DNA from: Malus domestica
Lineage: Eukaryota; Streptophyta; Magnoliopsida; Rosales; Rosaceae
DNA: 64,000 nucleotides
Direction: 5' to 3'
Assembly (NCBI RefSeq): GCF_042453785.1
Contig: NC_091668.1
Coordinates: 875,501-939,500, forward strand
Part shown: positions 1-11,830 of the stretch, one piece after another
How positions within the stretch are numbered: position 1 is the stretch's first letter
How the letters are laid out: the number at the start of each line of letters is the position of its first letter
Position numbers and translations under genes: made by a program
The notes under the pieces: generated by a model
Databases searched by the model: none
Seen by the model: the letters and a program-made list of their open reading frames with translations, nothing else
Told to the model about the DNA's origin: nothing

Positions 1-253
1 TTTACATCAGAATAAATCCAACAAGAGATTCTTGCTCGCTTCTCACTTCCTCCGCACTTTGTCTTCTGCAAACCTTCTTGAGTTTCAGCAGAGTTTTGGT
101 TCTCCTTTCGCTGCTTCTCTCTACTATCTCTCAGCCGTTTGCCCTCTCTCCCTTTGCTTCGGCTTAATGCCTTTTATAGGCAAAATGTGGAAACGGAAGT
201 TGTGGTTAGTGGGTGAGTGCTACCACGTACTCTGCACATTGGGATACCCGTAG
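1..253 (-). promoter_or_regulatory. Possible minus-strand promoter/leader or LTR edge at the window boundary
   Basis: On the minus strand a TATA-like TATAAAAGG lies near 170-179. It is followed, toward base 1, by a purine-rich leader of about 170 bases with no long coding frame. The layout suits a core promoter and 5' leader of a minus-strand gene, or the U3/R part of an LTR, whose body lies left of the window. The plus-strand 73-codon frame here has no recognisable domain and I do not call it a gene. Confidence 0.25.
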
Positions 254-307
254 AAAACCACCCACGTCTCCAATTGTGAAGTGATGCTATTATCCCTTAT
301 ATATATA

Positions 308-530
308 GGAAATAAACAACCTCCATATTGTTTTCACTCCTTAAAAATAGGCACTTGCAATCCCCACATATCTCCACATCTACTCCACTTCTTTTATATT
401 TTTACTTTGTGAAAATATATGGTTCAACAGACATAAAGGGGATTCCGCTTCACTGTTCATGAAGCAATATATATATATATATATACTTGCATCTTTGTAT
501 TGATTGTTTCTTATCAAGTATTAATCAGAT
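308..530 (+). repeat. Dispersed repeat A, copy 1
   Basis: About 200 bases, running from a 'cctccatattgttttcact' start to a 'gttcatgaagc' end followed by a TA run. The same string recurs three times at 2745-3250. No coding content. Class unknown; it could be a degraded MITE or an internally amplified element. Confidence 0.6.
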
Positions 531-748
531 GATGCTCTTAATTCTATTTTTGAGCCAAAAAATACAAAAGTACTAAATTTTACACGATTATTATGTGGTC
601 ATAAAATGGTAAATACGAGATCACTATCATATCCCACCCCAAATATAATTGTTATGAAACTCGTCACGCATGAACATATATGTTATATACATAAGCTAAT
701 TTGGACACATGCCGAAAATTCTTGATCCGAACCAGAAAATAACTAAAA

Positions 749-895
749 AGGCACACACATCGACACACGCACACCAGAATGGAATGGAATATACGGCGCT
801 CCACAGTGAGTTATATATACATAATTTATATGATTAAAAATTTAATAAAATAAGATCAATAAAATTAAGGGTTAGAAATATTATTTTAATTTTTT
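749..895 (+). repeat. Dispersed repeat B, copy 1 (partner at 5506-5645)
   Basis: The block beginning at the 'cacgcacaccaga' string and running through 'aattaagggttagaaata' is nearly identical to 5506-5645, same orientation, 4.7 kb away. The second copy carries a short internal 'ccacagt' duplication. It looks like a segmental or element-borne duplication; no terminal repeats seen. Confidence 0.7.
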
Positions 896-978
896 TGTGG
901 TGTCAAAAGCCCATGGGAAACGACATTTTTGCCGACTACAATCGTTTAGTAGTATTAGTCAATTTAATTAATAATAAA

Positions 979-1362
979 CATTAAAAGGTCAATTAATTTA
1001 TCTTTCAATTCAACTAAAAAATTTCATAAAAAATGAGATCGACCGAGATGACCAACACACTGTGTGTAAATATAAAAGATTTAAAAAAAAATCTCTACTA
1101 ATTAATAAAACACTCATTGTCAACCAAAATTCTATGAAACTACCAGTTTAACATTCTAATTAAAACAAAACATTAAAAGGTCAATTAATTTCTCTTTCAA
1201 TTCAACTAAAAATTTTCATAAAAAATGAGATGGACCGAGATAACCAACACAATGTGTGTAAATATAAAAGATTTAAAAAAAATCTCCACTAATTAATAAA
1301 ACACTCATTGTCAACCAAAATTCTTTGAAATTACCAGTTTAACATTCTAATTAAAACAAAAC
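979..1362 (+). repeat. Tandem duplication, period 192 bp
   Basis: Two head-to-tail copies (979-1170 and 1171-1362) differ at only a few positions. Both contain the string 'tgtgtgtaaatataaaaga'. A short third fragment of the unit (about 2153-2180) lies 0.8 kb downstream, after the CT-rich block, which suggests the original array was interrupted. No coding potential. Confidence 0.8.
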
Positions 1363-1414
1363 ATGAATAAGAAATATAGAGTAGAAATGTAATTTCACAC
1401 AACCAGATTTTTTT

Positions 1415-1495
1415 TTTCCGAAGGCGGGAGAGAAGAGTAGAGGAAAATGGAAGAGGAATACGTGAAAGCTTTTTACTCCATGCTGCGTTGGTCAA
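1415..1495 (-). repeat. Weak third copy of the thaumatin promoter segment
   Basis: The stretch with 'ggcgggagagaagag' followed by 'gtgaaagctttttact' and 'ccatgctgcgtt' resembles 8765-8850 and 19373-19475 in the same orientation, with the TATA part missing. Similarity is short and imperfect, so homology is tentative. A nearby direct repeat ('agatccccatttgacc', about 1514 and 1595) is unrelated. Confidence 0.35.
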
Positions 1496-1938
1496 TAATT
1501 CGATTAGCAACATCAGATCCCCATTTGACCTTCTAGAATCTCATCATTAGCAACATAAGATGGCAACAAAACGGAATATTGGAATATTAGAATATTAGAT
1601 CCCCATTTGACCTTCTAGAATCTCATTATTGGTTATGCATGTAATAGCAAAGTATATAAATTTTATGATTTGAAAAATCGTGTCATAATTGAGTCACTTG
1701 ATGTTGCTTTTTATAAGAATAAGTTTCCTTTTAATCTTTGAAATAGTGAAGGTTCTAATTATTCCAGAATTTATGAACCTATTGTAGAACATAATGAATC
1801 TGTATTAGAACATATGTGAAACCCCGCCCTAAATTAATTGTAATTTCATATTAACAGGAATTATGAGATTACCATTTTACCTCCCTATCCATCACCCTAT
1901 CCGGATCCCACTTCCCTTTTTAGATTTTATGTTATTAT

Positions 1939-1953
1939 TTTATAACACTCACA

Positions 1954-1986
<33 letters not shown>

Positions 1987-2135
1987 TCCCTCCCTCCTTA
2001 CCACGTGGCACCACCTCCACCTCCTATCTCCCTCTCTCTTCTTATCTCCTCTTCCCTGAGTCACTCTCTCTCGCGCACACTCTCTCTCCCTCTCCCCGAA
2101 CCTACACACACCCACACACCCGAGACAACGACGGT
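1939..2135. repeat. CT-rich and CA-rich low-complexity tract
   Basis: A (TC)n run, then CCTCC/CTCTC-rich sequence, then CACACACC. Open frames on both strands here only reflect the composition. Such tracts occur in plant 5' leaders, but no start codon with a supported frame follows. Confidence 0.7.
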
Positions 2136-2744
2136 CGACGACACCACCCTCCACACTGTGTGTAAATATAAAAGATTTTAAAAAAAATATGAAAGAGAGA
2201 AGCAGAAATGTGGAAATTTTTTTATAAATTAGGAACTCTATATGCTGTGATGATATGTGAATGAAGGAAGAAACGAAACATCCAATTTTTTCTGTGTAAA
2301 TTACTTTAATACCAATGATTTATTTTATAATAATTGCAATGAATGAGTGTAATAATTTTTTTTTTATATAAAAGGGACAACTAATGGCAATCCATGATTA
2401 TCTATCGCTTTCAAAGGCCAAGAATAAATAGTATAAACAAACAAGAATATCTTCAAAAAATGGAAATAAGTTTCAAGCGCGAAAGACATATTTTCTTTTG
2501 CCATTGTTGTATTACCAAAATATAAAAAATTCAGAACTCTTTTTAAGCTCATTTAAAATTGTTTTTAAAATAACTGAAAACGCATTTTATTAAAATGTTT
2601 TTGTAGCTCATCTAGTAAACATGCAAGTGCATTCTAAAAAGCGAAACTCAAAAACTTTTTTCAAAAAAAAAAACCCCTCTAAACATGCCAAAAAAAAAAA
2701 ATTAGAAGTCGTTATCCTTTAGCTGTTTGGATATTTAGGGTCAC

Positions 2745-3260
2745 TATTATTCTACTCCACTTCTTTTATATTTTTACTTTGTGAAAATATATGGTTCAAC
2801 AGGTCATATAAAGGGGATTCAGCTTCACTGTTCATGAAGCGAGATATATATATAGTGACTTGCGTCTTTATATTGATTGTTTCGTATAATGTATTTAGGG
2901 AGAAAAATCAACAACCTTCATATTGTTTTCACTCCTTAAAAATAGGCACTTGCAATCCCCACATATCTCCACATCTACTTCACTTCTTTTATATTTTTAT
3001 TTATTTATTTTTACTTTGTGAAAATATATGGTTCAACAGACATGAAGGTACCATGTATTTAGGGATTTAAAATCAACAGCCTCCATATTATTTTCACTCC
3101 TTAAAAATAGGCACTTGCAATCCCCACATATCTCCACGTCTACTCCACTTCTTTTATATTTTTATTTATTTATTTATTTTTACTTTGTGAAAATATATGG
3201 TTCAACTAACATAAAGGGGATTCAGCTTCAGTGTTCATGAAGTGATGTGTGTGTGTATAT
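2745..3260 (+). repeat. Dispersed repeat A, three further head-to-tail copies
   Basis: Copies lie at about 2745-2880, 2905-3050 and 3065-3250. They differ in the number of 'ttta' units in the middle and in the TA/TG run at the end. Together with 308-530 this makes four copies of one unit in the same orientation. No gene seen. Confidence 0.65.
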
Positions 3261-3278
3261 ATATATATACATACACAC

Positions 3279-3740
3279 TAGCCTCTCCGCGTGCACTAAT
3301 GTGCGTGCGAGAGGCATTTTTGCATAAAGTAATGATTTAAATGTTATTTATGCAATTGTCAAACAACATGGGATTTTGGATGCAAGTTCCTACCTAAAGT
3401 CCATGAACAATAGTAAGTAGATGTAAATAAAAAAAGAGTAGATGAAAACATTAAGTACTCGCCCAAACTACTATAAAAAACAGTAAGTAGACATGCCAAC
3501 GGAAGAGCTGACACCTATACAAAGGTGTTCGTACTATAAAAAGGTAGTATTTTGTATGTTCCTACCTTTTTATGCGAGAGGTATTTTTTTATCACGGGTG
3601 CTACGCGTTGTGTCTTAAAATAAAATATATCATACATTGAAAATAAAAGGAAATAAAACATAATTAACACGAATGTAAAATGCATGAGAAAAAAAAAGGA
3701 CTTTGCACGTACGAAAGCACGTTAGAAAAGGCTAGTAATG
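3279..3740. mobile_element. Candidate degenerate element with inverted-repeat-like ends
   Basis: The left end reads 'actagcctctccgcgtgcac'. The reverse complement of the right end reads 'actagccttttctaacgtgc', so the ends are imperfect inverted repeats about 0.45 kb apart. No TSD could be fixed and no coding content is present. Confidence 0.35.
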
Positions 3741-5505
3741 AATAAAGAAAGAAATACAGCAAGGAACCAAGATACTTCATATGTATCATCTTTTCCTTGC
3801 CATTTATCTTATTAAAATTTGCTAAAAATGAGTTGATACGTTTGTGGCTTCATAGTATAATATATACTATTTTTTCCTGACATATATGTTACACTTTCCC
3901 ATTCCACCTGCAAATTGCTTTGTCAATTCAATAGCGCCACAACACTAATGCTTGTTTCCATAACTGCAAACGGAGTTTTTGAATGAGAATATGAGTTGAG
4001 GTGTAAATTGCATTATAGTATGTAGTAATTAAAATGTACATACATTGACAAAAAATAAGAAAAAAAAATAGTCATATCCAAAGGAAAATGGATCATTTGT
4101 AGCTTTCTTCACAGTTTTTTTTCTTATGGGATTTTTCTTGTATTGTCTTTGCAAGCATGGAACTGACAACATTGTATACGTGTTATTATTCTCAATAGAA
4201 TGCAAATTTCATTCAACTTGGAGAAATACTATTTGAGCAGCCAACCTTAAATCCTGCTCCACTACACTCATTTATGTATGACCAAATCACTTGTCATAGA
4301 TATTGCATTGCATTTTAAACATTTGTACATAATATTTTAATTGGTATTGACAATGAAATAAAAACATTAGAGATGACCACCTCAATTATTCTAAAATCTT
4401 GAATTAACATAAAGCAATGATACAATTAGAGTACCGATTGTTAGGCATTTAGAAGAAAAATAATAAAAATGAATCATTCCAAACACCAACAAAACGGAAA
4501 AGAGAACCGAAAAAATGTCCTAAATCTTCAAGTTCCTCAGCCAAGCAATCCTTATGCAGTATCGCAAGTCAAAAGTTTTTTACGCCTACATAGAATTTTG
4601 TCCACAAACCATGTAATTCATATTGCATTCAAAAAAGGCTTTTTCATATAAAAAAAAGTACATAGCAAATAATATACAAATTTATAGCTAGAAAAATAGT
4701 GTGCACACTTACAATGGAGAACGTCTAAAATTGAACTAAGAGAAATTAAACTATCCAATTATTATTGCAAACAGGTTGGCAATCAGTATTAAGAAAAAGC
4801 TGCTTGACGGAAGACAATGATCTTTGTTCTTCAATCCAACAAGAAAATGAATAAAGTTTTAGACATAGCTTACCAAAGGAAAAAATGCAAAACAAAGAGT
4901 CATTTACTCGTCAACCTGTCACAAATTTGTGCACTTTTTTATTGTCTCCAAGTATATTTTGGCTCTCCCTCTAAATCGCTTTCTCTATCCCCATGTAGTT
5001 TATATTTAATTAATTCCTAATCACATTTGTTATATATAGTTTATACAAATTGGAATTTATAAAGACTTACAAATTACAATGCCAAGTTGTCGACATATAT
5101 ACTTGAGCATCTCTGATCTTCATACCAATCGTCTTTGTTTCGAAGTCTTAGTAATTTGCACACCACCGTCACCTCAGACCTTAATCGAAGACCGCGTCAA
5201 AAAAGAAGGGGCCGCGTTCCATCGTTAAGGGCCAGGGGAAAACAATTTTTGGTTACAAAGAAACCAATCAAACTTCATATCAACCGCATAAAACCCCATA
5301 TAATATGCATATTGTTATTCAATAAATCCTGAACAAAGTGAATTAGGATTAAACAATTCGATGTTGAAGAAGCATCAAATGAGATAAGGTGGACCGGCAC
5401 CTATAAATTACATTAAAAAAGAAGCATAGATGAAGAAACACCAAATTGCAAGGTGGACGAAGAAGCACATACAAAAAAAGAGGGGTACGTGAAGTTGAGT
5501 GGGCA
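3741..5505. other. AT-rich intergenic, no gene seen
   Basis: No frame longer than about 67 codons and no recognisable domain. I see no tRNA, clear TIR pair or LTR in this 1.8-kb stretch. Confidence 0.5.
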
Positions 5506-5645
5506 CACACACAGACACGCACACCAGAGTGGAATGGAATATACGGCGCTCCACAGTCCACAGTGAGTTATATATACATAATTCATATGATTAAAAATTT
5601 AATAAAATAAGATCAATAAAATTAAGGGTTAGAAATATTATTGTG
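5506..5645 (+). repeat. Dispersed repeat B, copy 2
   Basis: Near-identical to 749-895 and in the same orientation. The flanks differ on the right, where this copy runs into 'gtgtggtgtggtggt', so the duplicated block ends close to 5645. Confidence 0.7.
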
Positions 5646-6980
5646 TGGTGTGGTGGTAACGTGGATTAGGCAGGCCAAGCCAGCCAATGAGCCGTCGTGC
5701 ATATGACGAAAGTTGACATGAGCATGCAGCAGCCGCAGCAGCACCGCCAAATGAAGGACGTGTGCTACTTGACTCTTGACAGCGACCTCCCTTGGCCACT
5801 TCGAATTCGAAACCTCCAACAGTCACCAGCCACCGCACATATAATCTTAACTTTATTATTATTTGCTTACCCACTTGATACTTACAGCGATCAAATAAGC
5901 CACACTTTACAAAAAAAGTGAATTTGTATAAACAGACACTTGTTACAACTCAATTTACAAATTTTATTCCAAAAAGTCTTTAACACATACGATACCTGTT
6001 GTACGAGGTTAATGTAAGATGGTTATACGATATCGTCGAAAATTCTATAATTTACTTGTATGTGGGATGCACCAATGCATTAGTTAGATAGCTAAATTTA
6101 CATTTGACAATCTCAATTCACCAATTGAAACAAGTTCTTCTTAATTAGTTTTGTGGTATATTTTGATTATGATGAGAAAGTAAGTCCATAGGGATATTTG
6201 TTTCTAAGGATCATGGTAACATCAAATAATTAAAAGAAAGAATAACCATGGAATGCCATGGATGACGCAAATGTGTCATAATGTCAACATAAGTTAGTTA
6301 GGGTTTATTACTGATGATAGGGTCATTGCAAACTCTAACATAATTAGTTTAGCCATCATGTATACTCACAGTCTGCAAACTATAATTATGAATACATCCC
6401 TGTGAAAATATAGAAACGTTGTTGATGCATAAAATCTGGTCGAAAGAAACTGCGATAATTAACATAATTTTTCATGAAAATATAAAATACGGTGATTGAT
6501 AGAGAGAGACTGAGAAAATCACTTCTCAAATGTTAATAGTAAACACAGAGAAAGTGAATAATTAAGGACATCTCATGGTCAAAAAAGGAAAGTTGAAGGG
6601 TCGACGACCTAATTTGGGTTATGGACACACATGGGTCCACGTGTGAATGGACACGGCCGAAAATGAATCGTTTGAGCCGCATTTGTACTCCATTGTGTTG
6701 TTTATCTCCAGCAGCGAGGTTGAGGTGGTTGTCGACGGCGGTGTAGTTGTCTGCTGCGGCTGGGAGTTGTCCTGTGATGCTTTCTGGCTGTAAAATTGCA
6801 CAATATTCACAGTCAGTACAATTACCGTTACAAAAATAAATACGATGCAAAAATAATGTGACGAGTTTTGGAGTGTGTGTTGAGCTTTAATTAATTAAGA
6901 AAGGGAATCGAATCTCTAGATTTCGAAAGAGCATCGGGATATGCGTTTTGCTCCGGCATCAGAGACAGCATGTAGAATTC
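5646..6980. other. Intergenic; short GC-richer islands but no supported gene
   Basis: Two islands (about 5660-5840 and 6600-6830) are less AT-rich than their surroundings and carry overlapping 65-105-codon frames on both strands. None shows a domain, a signal peptide or a credible splice partner. They could be remnants of genes or promoters. Confidence 0.4.
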
Positions 6981-6984
6981 TATG

Positions 6985-7165
6985 AGGAATGAGGACACTC
7001 TTCGGGAGGATTCTGGAGATTTTTAATTTGTATCCGTTTATCGTATATCGTGCGATTATAAATTATTTTAATATTTTTATTTAAAATTAAATATAAATAG
7101 TATTTAATGAAAACGATTTGAGGATCTTGGACTATCCTTATTCTTCTATAAGTGCACCACTTTAC
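6985..7165. mobile_element. MITE-like element, family C (divergent copy)
   Basis: About 180 bases of the type 'gaggatt...tgatttgaggatc' with an AT-rich centre. The arrangement resembles 39061-39240 and 49801-49993: GGATCCT-like ends, a central AT tract, and a palindromic 'cgtacatcgtgnga / acacgatgtatgatga' arm pair. No clean TSD in this copy. Confidence 0.4.
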
Positions 7166-7300
7166 CACTTTATTTGAAAAGACCGTTTTTACCTCCATTT
7201 GTTTAATCTATTTGGTGGCTGACACAAAATTCTCTGCCACCTTTATAATATTAATATTAAATTTGAGAGGTGGCATAGTTCATATATCATCTTAAAAGAA

Positions 7301-7521
7301 CGGGACTTGGATTGTCTGCCCTCCCATTTCGATGCTCTTTTCGTATCCTTCTGTTTTGTGTGGTCACGGTTAAGTCACGTTAATATTTTATATTATTTTT
7401 TATAAAAATAATAAAACAAAAAAAAATAGTAATATAAAATATTGACGTTGCTTAACGGTGATCACACAAACAAAAAAGCACGAAAAAGGCATCGAAATGG
7501 AAGAGTAGACAATCTACGTCC
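7301..7521. mobile_element. MITE, family D, copy 1
   Basis: Long imperfect terminal inverted repeats. The left arm has 'gattgtctgccctcccattt' and the right arm, reverse-complemented, has 'gattgtctactcttccattt'. The inner arms ('atattttatatta' and its mirror) make the whole element fold back. Flanks 'aaaagaa' at 7294-7300 and 7522-7528 look like a 7-8-bp TSD. A second member sits at 46015-46221 beside the BRE gene. Superfamily hAT or Mutator; not decided. Confidence 0.7.
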
Positions 7522-7826
7522 AAAAGAATGCCCGTAGCATTTCTCGATGAACTAATTTTAATATTTCTATGAAATATGCGTGCGGAGGTGACAATATATT
7601 TAGTTAATCAGTTAAAATGATAGGGTCGGCGGGAAAGGCGTCCTTTTTTACCGCCGTCCCCTTTTTAGTGCCCATCACTGATAATGACTAGTGACCCTTG
7701 GGATATTCCGTTGAGTTACGTAACGTTTCTATTGACAGGCTTTATACGAAGCTAATCGGAGGACGAAACTACCTTATGACGGTCGAAAAAGGAGGGAAGC
7801 AGAATGTAAGGGATAATTCCGCAGAT

Positions 7827-8687
7827 TTACCTGGTGCTACGCGATGGGCAGAAGATGATGGTGTAGTCGCCACCGGCGCATGTGAAGGTGCTGGTCTTGT
7901 CGTCGTAAGCGTAACTGTATGCGCGCGGGCATGCGCTCTTGAAAATCTGAGAGTATTGAGAGGGCTTGCAAGTGTCGGGTGAACCGTAGGCGCCGCTACA
8001 ACAGTACTGCGGCTTGCCGAACGCCTCGCACGCGCTCTTGCACGCGACTGCTTCAGCTCCGTCGGCACCGGTGACCTTGAGCTCGGAAGGGCAGCTGGCG
8101 TTGAGGTCGGTAACACAGCCGGTGTTCGTACACTTGGTCCCGGTTCCGCCATTGGGGACCACCAGCATAGGGAGGTTGTACCCGTCTACGAGGCTGACGT
8201 CGAAGAAATCAAGCCCGCCGGCGCCGTCGAGTGTGAATTCAGCGACAGTGGCGGGAGGGGCGGCTCCGTTGCCGGAGCATTCTAATTTTCCTGAGCCGCA
8301 GTCGGCGGTGAGGCAGGAGAATTTACCGGCGGAGTCGTGGGAGCAGAGAGTTCGGCCCCAGAAGCGGCCGCCCCACGAGGCTGGTGCGGAGATAGTTTTC
8401 GTTTCGCCCTTTTCGAGGGCGAAGCCGGTGGTCGGAAGAGGTGAGACGCCGGCGTTGGTGAGAATGCCCGGCCACACTGTGTAGTCGCACTTGTTCTCCA
8501 TTGTGAATGTCCTTGAAACAACACCTGCATGTTAATAAAACAGAGCAAAATTCGTACACAAATTAACAAAATTGAACCCAGAATTATAATAAAGCTGGAA
8601 ATTTAATAGGGATTAGAGATTATTACCTGATGTTTGTAGGCCGAGGATGGTTAACAGAGAAATTAACAATGATGGTAATCGAGCCAT
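7827..8687 (-). CDS. Thaumatin-like protein (PR-5 family)
   Basis: Secreted pathogenesis-related type thaumatin-like protein, about 251 residues. Two exons: 8687-8627 (start ATG, 20-residue signal peptide rich in Leu/Ile) and 8524-7827 (stop TAA). The intron 8626-8525 is GT-AG and joins in frame, giving a mature start near 'SGVVSRTFTMENKC'. Visible family marks are the N-terminal 'NKCDYTVWPG', the 'GRFWGRTLCS' stretch, 'FDVSLVDGYNLPM' in the acidic cleft region, many cysteines (the family usually has 16) and the C-terminal 'YTIIFCPS'. Length and one-intron structure are typical. Members of this family bind or hydrolyse beta-glucans or disturb fungal membranes; which of these applies here cannot be read from sequence. 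Its promoter is duplicated at 19373-19990. Confidence 0.95.
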
Positions 8688-8760
8688 GGATTCAAAGCTG
8701 GGATTTGGAGAGAGAGAGACACAGAGAGAGAACAGAGGAGAGGGTGTGTGCGATTTTCTG

Positions 8761-9075
8761 AAAAGGTGGGAGGGAAGAGTATTTATAGAAGAAAAGGGAA
8801 GAAGAAGAGGTGAAAGCTTTTAACTTTGCGTCTCGCATTCCATGTTAAGGAAAGTTTTTCACTTTTTACTTTCTGCCAGTTTTTTTTTTTTGTTTCCAAG
8901 AATCAGTTGGAAAATCAATTAGTAGGGATAACGTTGAAAAGGGGCCGAACAGTTCTCCTCAAATTCCAAATAGTTTTTATCCAATTGGGGGTAATTCTAC
9001 TCTACAACAAAATGAGTTAAAAGTTGATTTGGATAATTTTGAGAGAGATCCCGTGTTGGAGAAGTTATGTTTTTA
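8761..9075 (-). repeat. Thaumatin promoter segment duplicated at 19373-19990
   Basis: The TATA region, the 'gtgaaagctttt' segment, 'aatcagttggaaaatcaatt', 'gataacgttgaaaagggg' and the 'gagttaaaagttgatttgg' string all recur, in the same order and orientation, in 19373-19948. Here the two halves are contiguous; in the distal copy about 230 bases are inserted between them. Confidence 0.85.
8780..8787 (-). promoter_or_regulatory. TATA box of the thaumatin-like gene
   Basis: On the minus strand TATAAATA lies about 93 bases upstream of the start codon. The intervening leader is GA-rich (complement of the 'gagagagagaca' string at 8709-8740). Spacing gives a leader of roughly 60 bases, normal for a plant gene. 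Confidence 0.6.
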
Positions 9076-9337
9076 TTTAAATAATACTAGCATTTGACTA
9101 CATACTTTGTGTGTATGAACACATTTTTTTAGAAAATAAGAAAGACAGAAAGAGAACATGGGAGAGTGAGAGGTTTTTGTTTTTGGTTTTTTTATTTTTT
9201 ATTTTTTATATTTTAAATATTAGAGATAACATCACTGTAGGTGAGGTTTCAATAAAAACAGTAAAATTTGGACTTGTGAAATTACATAATTACCCATCAT
9301 TTTTTGTGTGATAGAAGACTAAGTTATCTTTTCACTA

Positions 9338-9410
9338 TTTTTTTATTGACAATGAGGGTTTCATTAATTAATATGTGTGCGTATATATATATGATTTGTT
9401 TTATTAGAAT

Positions 9411-9463
<53 letters not shown>

Positions 9464-9635
9464 CTATCATTAGGAGTAATTTCCATTCGTAAATATATTG
9501 GAGACAGACGTGAGGAAGTTTCTTACTTACAAATTTGACAATGAGGGTTTCATTATTTTTTTATTGACAATGAGGGTTTCATTAATTAATATGTGTGCGT
9601 ATATATATATGATTTGTTTTATTAGAATTAAATAA

Positions 9636-9677
<42 letters not shown>

Positions 9678-9752
9678 CTATCATTAGGAGTAATTTCCAT
9701 TCGTAAATATATTGGAGACAGACGTGAGGAAGTTTCTTACTTACAAATTTGA
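9338..9752 (+). repeat. Tandem duplication, period about 218 bp, with long (TA)n runs
   Basis: Two copies (about 9338-9541 and 9556-9752) share 'gacaatgagggtttcatt', a (TA)n run (9417-9461 and 9642-9676) and 'ttggagacagacgtgaggaa'. The TA runs differ in length. A third relic of the 'gatttgttttattagaa' part follows the duplicated thaumatin promoter at about 19976. Confidence 0.85.
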
Positions 9753-10436
9753 GATGCCATATAGAGAAGAAGATCACGTCCACCTACATATATAATCTAT
9801 CCGTTTTGATTTTTACGTTCTGGTTTATTCAGGATTTCTAGCATCTAATTCTTAATCCTTCAACATCTATTTCTTTACTTTGTATATAAATATAAGTCCC
9901 GAGTATCAATGTTCAATAGATATAGAGAATACTACAAGTTTATATGTAATTTTTGAAATTAAGTTTTTATAGCAACATATCGAAATGGTGCAAGTTCGAA
10001 GGTTCTTCCATTGTGCAAGGAAGAATCTTATCAGAAGAAAGTTATGAGCTGTTTTATCATGGAGACGACATGGTGTTTGTGAACTGTTTGCACACTTTGA
10101 GCAGAGCCACGAAATGTCTTAAAGAGAGCGACTTAGTCCGCGACTCATCCCAATAATTATTCATCACTCAAGACTTCTACATTTTCCAAGTAACTTCGTT
10201 CCTTTGTATTTTGGTTTGCAACACCCCGGACAAAGAATTCCAATTAAGTGTTATCCTTCAAATATTCGAGATGAGGTCCGAAGAACATATATATTGATAG
10301 ATCCTTTTAGAACTAAAGATCTTGATTTTCCATCCACTTTGCTTTCAAATATATAAAACCTAGGTCATTCGAAGAACCAGTGCAAACAGTCGTTGCCGGC
10401 TAGCTTTTCTTTAATTAACGCACTTTAAGACATCTA
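9753..10436. other. Intergenic, no gene seen
   Basis: A 67-codon plus-strand frame (9953-10156) has no recognisable domain. No terminal repeats identified. Confidence 0.45.
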
Positions 10437-10895
10437 AGGTCAACATTGTCTCATCAAAACACTTCTGTCTGACTAACAGTACATACCCACCTTCTAGATT
10501 CTCCATCCCAAATAACGACAACATAATATCATCTACAAAAGGGATCCCGGCTCGCGGCCATCATGTTCGAGCCATACAGCAGCTTTAATGCGACCTATGT
10601 ACACAATAGTCAATAGCTAACAGCCAGCCCTTAAGAGTTCTAATTAATCGGGGAACTTGGGAAGATAATCTTTTCCTTAAAAATCTCTAATTTATCATAA
10701 CAAATGTAGTAAAAAAAATGCAATTCTTATAAAGAAACTAGCAGAGAGCACACACACAGAGTGTGTGAACAACCGCTCATCTTCTCAAACTATCCAAAAA
10801 ACATCATGATTTCACTTACCCGTATAAAAAAATGATGGTAAAACAATTTCTCTTAATAAATACATATTTTATCTTAGTATTACATAATTACTGTT
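10437..10895 (+). repeat. Segment repeated at 16691-17090 and in part at 18307-18360
   Basis: The part 10531-10895 ('aaaagggatcccggc', 'gggaacttgggaagataatc', 'agcagagagcacac', 'aaactatccaaaaaacatca') matches 16691-17090 closely. The first 55 bases ('ggtcaacattgtctca...') match 18307-18360. Copy 1 has an extra stretch of about 65 bases near 10550-10620 that copy 2 lacks. Confidence 0.75.
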
Positions 10896-11283
10896 TTGAG
10901 AAAAAGAATAAAGCTGCTTTGAATCGTCCGGAAGCTCCCAAATATCTAATTTCTCATGGTCCTATCTTTACTATGTTTGTACAAAAATTTCCTAGTCATT
11001 TCTTTTTGAAGAAATGGGAGTTGGTTATCAAGAAGTCTTCGGTTGACGTCACTACATATTAATTTAATTGAAACTGGAACAAACCAGATTCGATCTGAAA
11101 AATGTACCAATGGTATGAATGTATACATATAAAAATACAGACATATATATCATTTAAAAATTAATCGATGCATGGCACTGAAAAAAATAGTGTTTGTTTG
11201 AATTGGGGTCGTCCCTTCGGCTCCAGCTGGGGTAGGCCTTCAGCAAACTCATCCTCCATGTCCTAAATATCCATATTCTGAAA

Positions 11284-11707
11284 CATGGACGGAGCTAATG
11301 AAGGCTCACTGGGGGCAGATGCCCCCACTCAAGTAATTCGTTTGTTTAGTTACAGACTACAATTATATAATATACACGAGTTATCTTTGAAGAAAATATA
11401 TGTATTTAATATCTAACGTACATTCATTCTACTACTATACTCCATATCAAATACTATATGAGCAATAGTGCACTTTGCTTTGTCATTTAAACCGAAAAAA
11501 CCCTCTCCCGTCTATCATGTACTTATATTTTTCTCATCACTTTGCCACTTTCCACTACTATATTGAAATTTGTGTAACATTGGAATTGTGATACATCATC
11601 ATTTGAAACCATCATTAATATCATATTGCATATAACCATACTATAATAAGGTTTTCTTAGTTGTTTTCGGTTGCCCCCACTAGAAAATTTTTTTGGCTCC
11701 GTCCCTG
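11284..11707. mobile_element. Non-autonomous hAT-type element
   Basis: The element starts CATGGACGGAGC and ends GGCTCCGTCCCTG, so the ends are inverted repeats. It is flanked by a perfect 8-bp duplication TTCTGAAA at 11276-11283 and 11708-11715. Both the 8-bp TSD and the CA...TG ends are hAT hallmarks. At 424 bp with no transposase frame, it must depend on another element. Confidence 0.85.
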
Positions 11708-11830
11708 TTCTGAAAACCCTCCAGCTATGTTTTATAATTGTTCCCACAAACTATTATTCATAATCACTAGCAGAGAGCACATACTTTGTATGTGTGAACA
11801 ATTTTTCTTAATAAGTGTTTTTTTTTTCTA

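Noticed and set aside
1863-2165. Overlapping frames of 100 (plus) and 75 (minus) codons
   Set aside because: Both come from the CT/GA-rich low-complexity tract (LSLSLS / RERERE strings), not from protein-like sequence.
6533-6850. Two overlapping minus-strand frames (63 and 105 codons)
   Set aside because: A possible acceptor-like site precedes them but no domain, partner exon or signal peptide could be found.
8014-8569. Plus-strand 156-codon frame and minus-strand 78-127-codon frames over the thaumatin exon
   Set aside because: Shadow frames of the GC-rich thaumatin exon; the TLP frame carries the family motifs.
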